A stretch of 64,000 nt of DNA. Source: Mycolicibacterium peregrinum (GTDB lineage: Bacteria; Actinomycetota; Actinomycetes; Mycobacteriales; Mycobacteriaceae). The notes beneath the pieces were generated by a model, which did no database searches, was not told the DNA's origin, and saw only the letters and a list, made by a program, of their open reading frames with translations. This document shows positions 7,901-16,571 of this stretch, in pieces. The stretch spans positions 186,001 to 250,000 of the forward strand of contig NZ_LQPP01000027.1 of assembly GCF_002102345.1 (NCBI RefSeq), read 5' to 3'. Made by a program: the position numbers and the translations under genes. Positions within the stretch are counted from its first letter, which is position 1. Each line of letters begins with the position of its first letter.

Positions 7901-9856
7901 TCAACGCCGGTTGCGAGCGAGCTCGCTCAGCATGGCGTTGTAGGCGTCGAGTTCGTCGTCGTACCCGCGATCGCTGTGGCGGTCCTCGCGTGCACCCGCC
8001 CGGCGGTCCTGACGTGCCCACTGGGCCACCAGGGCAATCACCACGATGATCACCGGCAGCTCGCTCGAACCCCAAGCAATGGCGCCGCCCATATGCTGGT
8101 CATCCGAAATGCTCTGCAACCAAGGCAGATTGACGGACCGGTAGAAACTCTCGCCCAGGGACGAGGTCATCGTCATCGTGGCGATACCGAAGAAGGCATG
8201 GAAAGGCATCACCGCGAACAGGAGCCCGAGCCGCCCCAGGAACGGGAGTCGCCGCGGACCGGGGTCGATGCCGATGATCCCCCAGTAATACAGGTAGCCG
8301 GTCAGCAGGAAATGCACGCTCATGAACTCGTGGCCCCAGTGATACCGGATCAAGGTGTCGAACAGGGGAGTGAAGTACACGAGGTACAGCGATCCGACGA
8401 ACAGGAGGAACGCCGTCACGGGGTGCGACAGGAACCGCGTCACCGGGGCGTGCACGAACCACACCAGCCACTCGCGGGGACCAGGCGTCTCACCTTTCGG
8501 CGCGGAGGGCAGCACCCGCAGCGCGAGCGTGACAGGTGCACCGAGCACCAGGAGTACCGGGACGAACATGTTCAGCGCCATGTGTTCGCCCATGTGCACG
8601 CTGAACATCGCTGATCCGTAAGCCCGCACTCCGGAGCTCGTGGTGATCAGCAAGGCGAGGCAACCCAGAGACCAGGCGATCGTGCGTCCCACCGGCCACT
8701 GGTCACCGCGTCGCCGCAGCCGAACCACCGCGACGAGGTAGCCGAGAGCAAGCACGATGGCTGCCGTCCCGATCAGGGGATCGAACCGCCACTCGGTCAT
8801 CAGGCTGACCGAACTCGGCGGCGCATCGAGCTGATAGCCCAAAAAGACGTCCCACGTGGTGAACTCGTGCACCGTGAATCGGGGAGGCACACTGGTCGCG
8901 GCGAGCGCCACTGCGGCGGTGACCACGATCATGGCCGCCGCGGACACACCGTTGACCAGTCGCGACGGGGTGCGCCGCGCCAACAGAAGTACGCCGTCAC
9001 CGGCCCACACCAGTACGAGCAGCACCCCGGCGACCACCACGGCCCGCCCGTACGCCGACCCCAGGATCGGCAACCCGCCCAACATCAGCGTGGCCAGAAG
9101 GGCGCCGTAGACGATGGCGACCGCACCGCACGTCAGCTGCAACGCCTGGACCCGGCGTCGGAACACGACGTCCTGCAGTACCGCTGCGACGATCTTCGTT
9201 CCGGCCCACACCGCCATTGCCACCGCGAAGACGATGACGGCGCTCGTGGCGATGTCGTGATCCGGTCCCTGCCCGGCATTCCCGGTCACCGGTACCGCGA
9301 TCACGCCGATCAACGCAGGCAGCAGTGCCACGCAATGACCCATCCAGCGGAGCGTGAACCGCACGCCGACCGCCAACACCAGCGCACATATCGCTGACGC
9401 GCACCAGCCGCGGGCGACCTCTGAGGCCGCGATGGTGCTACCGAGGCCGGGCCCGGCGACAAGCCGGCCGACGGGAATCCCCGCGTCGGCGGACGCCGAG
9501 ATGACGATCATCGCGGTGGCGCAGCAGGCCCAGAAAATGGCGATGCGTTCGACAAGCAGATGCACCGGAAAGGATGCCGCGTCGATCCGTCCATCATCGC
9601 GAGGTGTCGCGGTCGTCACAATCCAGACAAGCGCTCCGACGCACAGCACCGCCGCCAAAGTTCCGGCCCAGTGCCCGAGCAGCCGAGCTGCGCTGGTGGC
9701 CGTTCCCGGGTCAGCGATGCCTGCAGCGGCCAGCCGCTGCGCGCCCAGGTGCGCGCCGCTCATGGACAACACCACAGTGCAACCTGCGACGATGCCGAGC
9801 AGTGTCAGGCGTTCCCGCCACACCCCGGCCGCAGTGGACATGCGCACTCGCGCCAT
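7901..9856 (-). CDS. CopD/CtaG-domain multi-pass membrane protein
   Basis: 651 residues with about 16 hydrophobic segments. The N-terminal half has the CopD (copper resistance D) pattern. The C-terminal half is a CtaG (caa3 assembly) domain with His/Met motifs in membrane segments: MFSVHMGEHMALNMF, SVHFLLTGYLYYW, MPFHAFFGI and a final DDQHMGGAIAW. The same fusion is encoded by M. tuberculosis Rv0102, next to nrp, and a paralogue lies at 52860. It probably moves or loads copper across the cell membrane, perhaps for cytochrome oxidase. The start is ATG 9856. Its upstream region holds the 19-bp palindrome at 9911 but no ECF-type promoter in this direction. Confidence 0.85.
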   Translation of the reverse strand: MARVRMSTAAGVWRERLTLLGIVAGCTVVLSMSGAHLGAQRLAAAGIADPGTATSAARLLGHWAGTLAAVLCVGALVWIVTTATPRDDGRIDAASFPVHLLVERIAIFWACCATAMIVISASADAGIPVGRLVAGPGLGSTIAASEVARGWCASAICALVLAVGVRFTLRWMGHCVALLPALIGVIAVPVTGNAGQGPDHDIATSAVIVFAVAMAVWAGTKIVAAVLQDVVFRRRVQALQLTCGAVAIVYGALLATLMLGGLPILGSAYGRAVVVAGVLLVLVWAGDGVLLLARRTPSRLVNGVSAAAMIVVTAAVALAATSVPPRFTVHEFTTWDVFLGYQLDAPPSSVSLMTEWRFDPLIGTAAIVLALGYLVAVVRLRRRGDQWPVGRTIAWSLGCLALLITTSSGVRAYGSAMFSVHMGEHMALNMFVPVLLVLGAPVTLALRVLPSAPKGETPGPREWLVWFVHAPVTRFLSHPVTAFLLFVGSLYLVYFTPLFDTLIRYHWGHEFMSVHFLLTGYLYYWGIIGIDPGPRRLPFLGRLGLLFAVMPFHAFFGIATMTMTSSLGESFYRSVNLPWLQSISDDQHMGGAIAWGSSELPVIIVVIALVAQWARQDRRAGAREDRHSDRGYDDELDAYNAMLSELARNRR

Positions 9857-9910
9857 AGTCGAACCGGCCTTCCGCCGCGGAAACGAACCGAACGTCGCGG
9901 CCCTGCGATT

Positions 9911-9929
9911 CTACGACAACGTGTCGTAG
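9911..9929. promoter_or_regulatory. 19-bp palindrome, candidate operator between two divergent copper genes
   Basis: CTACGACA-ACG-TGTCGTAG has perfect 8-bp arms around a 3-nt centre. It lies 55 bp upstream of the CopD/CtaG start codon and 14 bp upstream of the -35 element facing the DUF5134 gene. The shape recalls BlaI/CopY-type operators (TAC-ACA / TGT-GTA), a family that includes copper repressors, but no such regulator gene is in the window. Confidence 0.55.
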
Positions 9930-9943
9930 TGCTGATGGGTGCG

Positions 9944-9971
9944 GGAACTCTGGCACTCTCGTCTGCGACCA
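9944..9971 (+). promoter_or_regulatory. ECF-type promoter motif ahead of the DUF5134 gene
   Basis: GGAACT (9944-9949, preceded by G) and CGACCA (9966-9971) with a 16-nt spacer. Both hexamers are identical to the promoter at 2340. The predicted start near 9978 gives a leader of about 35 nt. Confidence 0.65.
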
Positions 9972-10012
9972 AGAGACGAAGCCCCCCGACACTCTTGTAG
10001 ACAGGACCCGGA

Positions 10013-10651
10013 ATGATCGCCGATCTTGCACTCCGCTGGGTTGTGACGGGGTTGTTCGCGTTGAGCGCGGTCGAGTGCGCCTACGCGCTGGTTGGCTCGC
10101 GAGGCCGGCCAAGCGTAGTGATGAGCCAGCTGCTGCATCTGGCGATGGCCGTCGCGATGATGGTGATGGCCTGGCCGCGAGGGGCCGAACTGCCCACACT
10201 CGGCCCGATGTTTTTCTTCCTGGTCGCCGCGGCCTGGTTCCTGGCCGGCGTGCTCAGGTCCGCAACGACCCAGGGGCGGGTGATCGACGGCTATCACGCC
10301 GCAATGATGCTTGCGATGGCGTGGATGTACGCCGCCATGAACGGCAATGTGTTTGGGCGCCATACCGAAACGGTCGCCGCGGGCGAGCACGACATGCCTG
10401 CCATGCACATGACCGGACACCATGGAAGCACGGCGATGGCCATGGAAAACGCCTCGGCGCAGCCGCCGCTCTGGATCCCTGCCGTCAACTGGCTGTTGAC
10501 CATCGGTTTCGCGATTGCCGCCGCCGTGTGGCTGTACCGCTACTTCGCGGCACGTCAGCCGTCCGACACTTCGCCGTTCTCGCATTTCGGCACACTGTGC
10601 CGGACGATGATGGCCGCCGGTATGGCGATCATGTTCGGCGTGATGGCGTAA
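10013..10651 (+). CDS. DUF5134 membrane protein, Met/His-rich
   Basis: 212 residues with six likely membrane segments, matching the DUF5134 type of actinobacterial proteins. A loop near residues 125-145 is rich in Met and His (HDMPAMHMTGHHG), as expected for a copper-binding surface, and Met pairs also occur in the segments (MMVMAW, MMLAMAWMYAAMNG). AGGA lies 7 nt before ATG 10013. It is divergent from the CopD/CtaG gene and has an ECF-type promoter. DUF5134 genes commonly neighbour copper genes, but the function is not known. Confidence 0.8.
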   Translation: MIADLALRWVVTGLFALSAVECAYALVGSRGRPSVVMSQLLHLAMAVAMMVMAWPRGAELPTLGPMFFFLVAAAWFLAGVLRSATTQGRVIDGYHAAMMLAMAWMYAAMNGNVFGRHTETVAAGEHDMPAMHMTGHHGSTAMAMENASAQPPLWIPAVNWLLTIGFAIAAAVWLYRYFAARQPSDTSPFSHFGTLCRTMMAAGMAIMFGVMA

Positions 10652-10656
10652 GCGGA

Positions 10657-11382
10657 TCAGGCGGCCGGGTCATCCGCGGCACGGAGATGACGACGGCTCG
10701 GTGCGGCCGGGCCCGATTCGTCATCTTCACCGTGTGCCCTCGGCGACGGATCGTTCGGTCGCTTGGTGCGCGACGCCCACATCGAGACGATCGCCGCCAG
10801 AGCCACCGGGACATGGCTCAGTACCCGGACCGGGGTGACGAGTCCCGCCAGCGCATCCGACACCACGTAATAGGTCAGGAATCCGCAGTAGATCACCAGC
10901 ACGCAGGCCAGACCGGGCGCGATTCGACGGCGGAAGGCCATCGCAATCGTCGCGATTCCCAGCGCCGCCGACCACGCCGTGGATTCGTTCAGCAGGTGGG
11001 CTCCGCTGGCCGAGCCATGGTGGGCGGCAACCATCCCGAAATTAAGGCCTGCCGCCTGCGCGACCGCCAAGCCCAGCTGGACGATCCCGATGGTGATGAT
11101 TGCGGTGGTCAGCAGGTGTGGGCCCAGCCGGTGCCAGAGTCCGCTCAGCGCACCGGCCCTGCGATTCGGGCGTCCGCTGACTGCACCGATCAGTCCGGTG
11201 TCGGCCAGGTCGCGCAATTGCAGCCCGAGCGCTCCGGCCCGGTCGTACCAATTGGCACACTCCTGGCAGTCACGCAGATGCTCGTCGACGCGGGCAGAAG
11301 GGACCGGCTCACGCTCCCCATCCAGGCGCGCCGAAAGCGCCTCTCGTGCCACCACACAGTCCACCGGGCCATTCTCCCGCAT
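10657..11382 (-). CDS. Zinc-finger (ZAS-type) anti-sigma-like membrane protein
   Basis: From ATG 11382 (GAGG 5 nt upstream) the protein has 241 residues. The N-terminal 50 residues form a zf-HC2/ZAS module with C9 and the signature H35-x3-C39-x2-C42. The rest has six membrane segments from about residue 83 on and a hydrophilic tail. This layout matches membrane-bound anti-sigma proteins and resembles Rv0093c of M. tuberculosis, which lies near ctpA and nrp. No sigma gene is adjacent. The only ECF sigma gene in the window is sigC in the same island, so it is the obvious candidate partner, but this is inference. The stop is 5 nt from the convergent DUF5134 gene. Confidence 0.75.
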   Translation of the reverse strand: MRENGPVDCVVAREALSARLDGEREPVPSARVDEHLRDCQECANWYDRAGALGLQLRDLADTGLIGAVSGRPNRRAGALSGLWHRLGPHLLTTAIITIGIVQLGLAVAQAAGLNFGMVAAHHGSASGAHLLNESTAWSAALGIATIAMAFRRRIAPGLACVLVIYCGFLTYYVVSDALAGLVTPVRVLSHVPVALAAIVSMWASRTKRPNDPSPRAHGEDDESGPAAPSRRHLRAADDPAA

Positions 11383-11440
11383 TGACCTCGCGGATTGCAC
11401 ACCTGCTGGGCTCCACCACCCCCAACGTCGACAACGCCGG

Positions 11441-12850
11441 TCACACCGTCGGTGAGTACGGCAGATTGCTGCTGGTCTGCGGGTCGACCTGCACCGGTCT
11501 GCCCACATACGGGAACGCCCGTTGCGGGCAGGCCGGGCGGTCGCAGATCCGGCAACCCGCGCCGATGGGCACCGTGGCTTCGGGATCGCTCAGATCGATG
11601 CCCGCCGAATAGACGAGCTTGTCGGCATGGCTCAGATCGCAGCCGAGCCCGATGGCGAAACTCTTGGGCGTCCCCAGATATCGGCTCGGTACCGACACCG
11701 ACGTTCTCGCGATCCAGAAATAGCTCCGGCCGTCAGGCATCTGAGCGACCTGGGTCAAGAACTCGCCGGGACGGGAGAAAGCTTGGTGCACCACCCAGAG
11801 CGGACAGTTTCCGCCCACCCGGGAGAAGTGAAAGGCGGTGGCGGACTGCCGCTTCGAGATATTTCCCGCGCTGTCGGTGCGAACGAAGATGAACGGCACG
11901 CCACGCGCATCCGGCCGCTGAAGAGTGGACAGCCGATGACAGATCGTCTCGAATCCCATCTCGAACCGCCGGGCGAGCTGATCGATGTCGTAACGCAGAT
12001 CCTCGGCGGCGGACAGGAACATCCGGTAGGGGAGTAACAGGGCACCGGCGAAGTAGTTGGCCAGCCCGATCCGCGCGACATCCCTTGCCTCCGAGCTCAA
12101 CTGGTCATCGGTGGCCACGATGGAGTTGATCAGCTCAGAGTGCAGCAGCAAGGCAATCTGGGTGGCGAGCTGGAATGCGCGCTGGCCGGGCAGCAGCCAC
12201 CGGGCCACATGCAGCGTCCCGGCCTCGGGCTGGAACCGGCGTTTGACGCTGGACCCCAGGACATCTCCGTTGTCCACGATCACCGAGATGCCGAACTCGG
12301 TGGACAACAGATCGGCCAGTTGCCGGTCGAGGCCGCCGATCTGGAGACGGTGACGGGTGAACAGGTCCTCGGCGGCGCGGTCGAGCGCATCGATGTAATT
12401 GCGCCGGTCGTAGAAGAAATCACGTACCTCTTCGAACGGCATCGGCTGCTGGGCACCGGCTTGCGCATCCAGGTTGGTCCGGCCGTGGACAGCCTCCAGC
12501 TCGGCAGTGGCGTCGTGCAACCGGCGGTGCATGGTGACCATCGCCTGGCCCACCTCGGGCATGCGCGCGACGAGCTCTTCGATCTGGGCCGAGGTGGTCG
12601 GGCCGTCGGCCAGGATCTCGCGCAGATCCGACACCAGCCGGGCATCGGCATCGGGCGTGAAGTACTGAGTCGGCAGGTCGAAGCGGTCAGCCAGGGCGAG
12701 CAACACCGGGACCGTGATCGGACGCTGATCGTTCTCCAGTTGGTTGACGTAGCTCGTCGACAGTCCCAGCGCACGCGCCAGCGCGACCTGCGTGAGGCCT
12801 CTCTCGTCGCGTAGCCGTCGCAGACGGGCGCCGGCGAATGTCTTCGTCAC
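11441..12850 (-). CDS. prpR: PrpR, regulator of methylcitrate cycle genes
   Basis: 469 residues from GTG 12850. An N-terminal HTH_3 domain (about 5-60, [23 protein letters not shown]) is followed by an IrrE/ImmA-like region and a C-terminal short-chain acyl-CoA regulator domain. The end carries cysteines ([22 protein letters not shown]) that fit the reported 4Fe-4S cluster of M. tuberculosis PrpR. PrpR senses propionyl-CoA and activates prp genes. A TTG at 12892 would add 14 residues but would place the TTCGCAA operator repeats inside the coding sequence, so the GTG is preferred. It is divergent from prpD. Confidence 0.9.
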   Translation of the reverse strand: MTKTFAGARLRRLRDERGLTQVALARALGLSTSYVNQLENDQRPITVPVLLALADRFDLPTQYFTPDADARLVSDLREILADGPTTSAQIEELVARMPEVGQAMVTMHRRLHDATAELEAVHGRTNLDAQAGAQQPMPFEEVRDFFYDRRNYIDALDRAAEDLFTRHRLQIGGLDRQLADLLSTEFGISVIVDNGDVLGSSVKRRFQPEAGTLHVARWLLPGQRAFQLATQIALLLHSELINSIVATDDQLSSEARDVARIGLANYFAGALLLPYRMFLSAAEDLRYDIDQLARRFEMGFETICHRLSTLQRPDARGVPFIFVRTDSAGNISKRQSATAFHFSRVGGNCPLWVVHQAFSRPGEFLTQVAQMPDGRSYFWIARTSVSVPSRYLGTPKSFAIGLGCDLSHADKLVYSAGIDLSDPEATVPIGAGCRICDRPACPQRAFPYVGRPVQVDPQTSSNLPYSPTV

Positions 12851-12875
12851 CGCTGCCGAGGCTACCCCGATCGGG

Positions 12876-12895
12876 TTTCGCAATGTTCGCAAAAA
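12876..12895. promoter_or_regulatory. Candidate PrpR operator between prpR and prpD
   Basis: TTCGCAA occurs at 12877-12883 and again at 12886-12892, a direct repeat with a 9-bp period. It sits 26 bp ahead of the prpR start codon and 75 bp ahead of prpD. RamB/PrpR-family sites are reported to contain TTTGCAAA-type cores, which this resembles. Confidence 0.55.
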
Positions 12896-12970
12896 TGGCC
12901 GTCAAAGGACACAAAAATACGCATTTACAGGGTATTTCCCTGGTGGTTGCAGCTGCGTACCGTGCGGATC

Positions 12971-14476
12971 ATGCTTGAATACGACGTCAGAACACGGCGC
13001 AGCGCCGAGGACTTCCCGCGCAGCGAACACTTGGCTTGGAAGATCGCCGAGGTCGCTGCCGACCCGGTGGCCGTGCTGCCGGAGACCGAGGCGATGGTGA
13101 TCAACCGGATCATCGACAACGCCGCGGTGTCGGCCGCGTCGGTGATTCGCCGGCCGGTGACGGTGGCCCGTGCCCAGGCGCTCGCGCACAAGACACCACG
13201 CGGTGCCACCGTGTTCGGCGTCGAGGGCACGGTGTCACCGGAATGGGCCGCATGGGCCAACGGGGTCGCAGTCCGCGAGCTGGATTTCCACGACACCTTC
13301 CTGGCCGCCGAGTACTCCCACCCGGGTGACAACATCCCCGCGCTGGTCGCCGTGGCCCAGCAGCTCGGGGTGAACGGCGCCGACCTGATCCGGGGTATCG
13401 CCACCGCGTACGAGGTGCAGGTGGACCTGGTCAAGGGAATCTGCCTGCACCAGCACAAGATCGACCACGTCGCCCACCTGGGGCCGTCGGTCGCCGCCGG
13501 TCTGGGCACCATGCTGCGGCTCGATCCCGAAACCATCTACGCCGCAGTCGGTCAGGCACTGCACCTGACCACCGCCACCCGCCAGTCACGGAAGGGGCTC
13601 ATCTCCAGCTGGAAGGCGTACGCCCCGGCGTGGGCAGGCAAGGTCGCGATCGAGGCCGTCGACCGGGCGATGCGCGGCGAGGGATCTCCCGCCCCGATCT
13701 GGGAAGGCGAGGACGGCGTGATCGCCTGGATGCTCTCCGGTCCCGAGCACACCTACCAGGTTCCGCTGCCGGGCCCGGGCGAACCCAAGCGCGCCATCCT
13801 GGACACCTACACCAAGGAACACTCCGCCGAGTACCAGAGCCAGGCGCCGATCGACCTGGCCCGCCGGATGCGCGATCGTATCGGTGATCTCGATCAGATC
13901 GCCACGATCGTGCTGCACACCAGCAACCACACTCACGTCGTGATCGGCACCGGGTCCAATGATCCGCAGAAGTTCGATCCTGACGCGTCCCGCGAAACCC
14001 TCGATCACTCGGTGATGTACATCTTCGCCGTCGCATTGCAGGACGGCACCTGGCACCACGAGCGGTCGTACGCGCCCGAGCGGGCGCACCGGCCGGACAC
14101 CATCGAGCTGTGGCGCAAGATCTCCACCGTCGAGGACCCGGAATGGACTCGGCGCTATCACTCGAATGATCCGGCCGAAAAGGCATTCGGCGCCATGGCC
14201 GTCATCACTCTCAAGAGCGGCGAGACGATCGTCGACGAGTTAGCGGTCGCCGATGCCCACCCGCTCGGTGCCCGGCCGTTCGAGCGTGACCAGTATGTCG
14301 CCAAGTTCGCCGAACTCGCCGACGGTGTCGTCGAAGCAGAAGAGCAGCAACGGTTCCTGAGTGCGGTCGAGAACGTCTCGTCCACCAAATCCGGTGGCCT
14401 CGGCGCACTCAATGTCCGTGTCGATCCGCGGGTGCTGGACAAGGCGCCGACGGTTCCCTCGGGGATTTTCCGATGA
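12971..14476 (+). CDS. prpD: 2-methylcitrate dehydratase PrpD
   Basis: 501 residues of the MmgE/PrpD family, full length. ATG 12971 gives [20 protein letters not shown], which aligns with the start of M. tuberculosis PrpD, so an in-frame start at 12947 is not used. It dehydrates 2-methylcitrate to cis-2-methylaconitate, the second step in turning propionyl-CoA into pyruvate and succinate. First gene of a translationally coupled prpD-prpB-prpC set (4-nt overlaps), with regulation expected through PrpR. Confidence 0.93.
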   Translation: MLEYDVRTRRSAEDFPRSEHLAWKIAEVAADPVAVLPETEAMVINRIIDNAAVSAASVIRRPVTVARAQALAHKTPRGATVFGVEGTVSPEWAAWANGVAVRELDFHDTFLAAEYSHPGDNIPALVAVAQQLGVNGADLIRGIATAYEVQVDLVKGICLHQHKIDHVAHLGPSVAAGLGTMLRLDPETIYAAVGQALHLTTATRQSRKGLISSWKAYAPAWAGKVAIEAVDRAMRGEGSPAPIWEGEDGVIAWMLSGPEHTYQVPLPGPGEPKRAILDTYTKEHSAEYQSQAPIDLARRMRDRIGDLDQIATIVLHTSNHTHVVIGTGSNDPQKFDPDASRETLDHSVMYIFAVALQDGTWHHERSYAPERAHRPDTIELWRKISTVEDPEWTRRYHSNDPAEKAFGAMAVITLKSGETIVDELAVADAHPLGARPFERDQYVAKFAELADGVVEAEEQQRFLSAVENVSSTKSGGLGALNVRVDPRVLDKAPTVPSGIFR

Positions 14477-15390
14477 GTGGGTTGCTGGGCTCCGCCACCG
14501 CGGCCTCGGAAAAGCGCCGGAAGTTCCGCCGTGGGTTGGACTCCGGTCGGCTCCTGCGTTTTCCGGGCGCGTTCTCCCCGCTGGTGGCCAAGCTCGTTGT
14601 CGAGATCGGCTTCGACGGCGTCTACGTTTCGGGTGCGGTCCTCTCCGCCGACCTGGGCCTGCCCGATATCGGGTTGACGACCCTGACGGAGGTGACGGGC
14701 CGCGGTGCTCAGATCGCTTCGGCCACCGATCTTCCGACCCTCATCGACGCCGACACCGGGTTCGGTGAGCCGATGAGCGCGGCCCGCACCGTGACGCTGC
14801 TCGAAGACGCGGGCCTGGCCGGGCTGCACCTCGAAGATCAGGTCAACCCCAAGCGATGTGGGCATCTCGACGGCAAGGCCGTCGTCGAGACCTCGGAGAT
14901 GGTCAAGCGGCTGCGCGCCGCCGTCGCCGCGCGCCGGGACCCGAACTTCATCATCTGCGCCCGTACCGACGCCGCAGGGATCGAGGGGATTCCTGCGGCG
15001 ATCGACCGGGCCAAGGCCTACGCCGATGCCGGTGCGGATTTGATCTTCACCGAGGCGCTGCATACCCCGGCAGATTTCGAGCAGTTCCGCGAGGCGGTCG
15101 ACGTCCCGCTGTTGGCCAACATGACCGAGTTCGGAAAGTCGGAACTGCTGACGGCACAGCAGTTGTCTGAAATCGGCTACAACATGGTCATCTACCCTGT
15201 CACCACCCTGCGTTTGGCCATGCACGCAGTCGAGGTCGGCCTACGCGAAATCGACTCGGCCGGAACGCAGTCGGGGCTGCTCGATCAGATGCAGCACCGC
15301 AGCCGGCTGTATGAGCTCCTGCGTTACAACGACTACAACCAGTTCGACTCGGATATCTACAATTTCTCGCTGCAAGGGGCGACACGATGA
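14473..15390 (+). CDS. prpB: Methylisocitrate lyase PrpB
   Basis: 305 residues of the isocitrate lyase/PEP mutase superfamily. Metal-binding DADTGFG is at 92-98 and the catalytic cysteine is C129 in the KRCGH loop. It cleaves 2-methylisocitrate to pyruvate and succinate. ATG overlaps the prpD stop by 4 nt. M. tuberculosis lacks this gene and uses isocitrate lyase instead, while M. smegmatis has it, which supports a fast-growing environmental species. Confidence 0.93.
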   Translation: MSGLLGSATAASEKRRKFRRGLDSGRLLRFPGAFSPLVAKLVVEIGFDGVYVSGAVLSADLGLPDIGLTTLTEVTGRGAQIASATDLPTLIDADTGFGEPMSAARTVTLLEDAGLAGLHLEDQVNPKRCGHLDGKAVVETSEMVKRLRAAVAARRDPNFIICARTDAAGIEGIPAAIDRAKAYADAGADLIFTEALHTPADFEQFREAVDVPLLANMTEFGKSELLTAQQLSEIGYNMVIYPVTTLRLAMHAVEVGLREIDSAGTQSGLLDQMQHRSRLYELLRYNDYNQFDSDIYNFSLQGATR

Positions 15391-16520
15391 CCGTTACCGC
15401 GAACGACACCGCCGCGCCGAAGATCTACAAGGGGCTGGCGGGGGTGGTGGTCGACACCACCGCCATCTCCAAAGTGGTGCCGGAGACCAACACGCTGACC
15501 TATCGCGGGTACCCGGTGCAGGACCTGGCCGCGCACTGCAGCTTCGAGCAGGTGGCCTACCTGCTGTGGCACGGTGAGTTGCCGACCGACCAGGAGCTGG
15601 CCCTGTTCACCCAGCGCGAGCGGGCGTCGCGCCGCATCGACCGCTCGATGCAGTCCCTGCTGGCCAAGATTCCCGACAACTGCCATCCGATGGATGTGGT
15701 GCGTACCGCGATCAGCTACCTGGGTGCCGAGGACCCTGAGGAAGACGACAGCACCCCGTCGGCCAACTTCGCCAAGTCGCTTCGGATGTTCGCAGTGCTG
15801 CCGACCATCGTCGCTGCCGACATGCGCCGGCGCCGGGGGCTTGAACCGATCGCCCCGCACAGTCACATGGGCTACTCGGAGAACTTTCTCAACATGTGCT
15901 TCGGTGAGGTGCCGGACCCGTTGATCGTCAACGCTTTCGAGCAGTCGATGATCCTCTACGCCGAGCACAGTTTCAACGCGTCTACGTTCGCGGCGCGGGT
16001 GGTCACCTCGACGCAGTCCGATATCTACAGCGCGGTCACTGCCGCCATCGGCGCTTTGAAGGGCTCACTGCACGGCGGCGCCAACGAGGCTGTGATGCAC
16101 GACATGCTCGAGATCGGTTCGGCCGACCGGGCCGCGGAATGGTTGCACGGCAAGTTGTCCCGCAAGGACAAGGTGATGGGATTCGGCCACCGGGTCTACA
16201 AGAACGGCGATTCCCGGGTGCCCACCATGAAGGCCGCTCTGCAAGAAGTTGCGGCTGTGCGCGAGGGTCGGCGATGGCTGGACATCTACAACGTGTTGGA
16301 GAGCGCGATGTACGTGGCCACCAAGATCAAGCCGAACCTGGACTTTCCGACTGGTCCGGCCTATTACCTCATGGGTTTCGACATCCCCAGCTTCACACCG
16401 CTTTTCGTCATGAGCCGGATCACCGGTTGGACGGCCCACATCATGGAACAGGCGGGCTCGAACGCGCTCATCCGCCCACTCAGCGAATACAGCGGACATC
16501 CGCAACGGGCTCTGGCGTAG
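15387..16520 (+). CDS. prpC: 2-methylcitrate synthase PrpC
   Basis: 377 residues, citrate synthase fold. The active-site histidine regions LHGGANEAV and GFGHRVYKNGDSR are intact, and the short length is typical of the methylcitrate branch (GltA1 type). It condenses propionyl-CoA with oxaloacetate. It overlaps prpB by 4 nt. The pyc gene 51 nt downstream replenishes oxaloacetate, the co-substrate. Confidence 0.93.
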   Translation: MTVTANDTAAPKIYKGLAGVVVDTTAISKVVPETNTLTYRGYPVQDLAAHCSFEQVAYLLWHGELPTDQELALFTQRERASRRIDRSMQSLLAKIPDNCHPMDVVRTAISYLGAEDPEEDDSTPSANFAKSLRMFAVLPTIVAADMRRRRGLEPIAPHSHMGYSENFLNMCFGEVPDPLIVNAFEQSMILYAEHSFNASTFAARVVTSTQSDIYSAVTAAIGALKGSLHGGANEAVMHDMLEIGSADRAAEWLHGKLSRKDKVMGFGHRVYKNGDSRVPTMKAALQEVAAVREGRRWLDIYNVLESAMYVATKIKPNLDFPTGPAYYLMGFDIPSFTPLFVMSRITGWTAHIMEQAGSNALIRPLSEYSGHPQRALA

Positions 16521-16571
16521 TTCTGCACCCGCCCGATACCGGGACTGGTTGTGATGCTCTGAAAGGAAACA

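Noticed and set aside
11383..11508. Longer N-terminus of the ZAS protein
   Set aside because: The added residues are Arg/Cys-rich shadow of the prpR 3' end; ATG 11382 has its own GAGG site and starts right before the zinc module.
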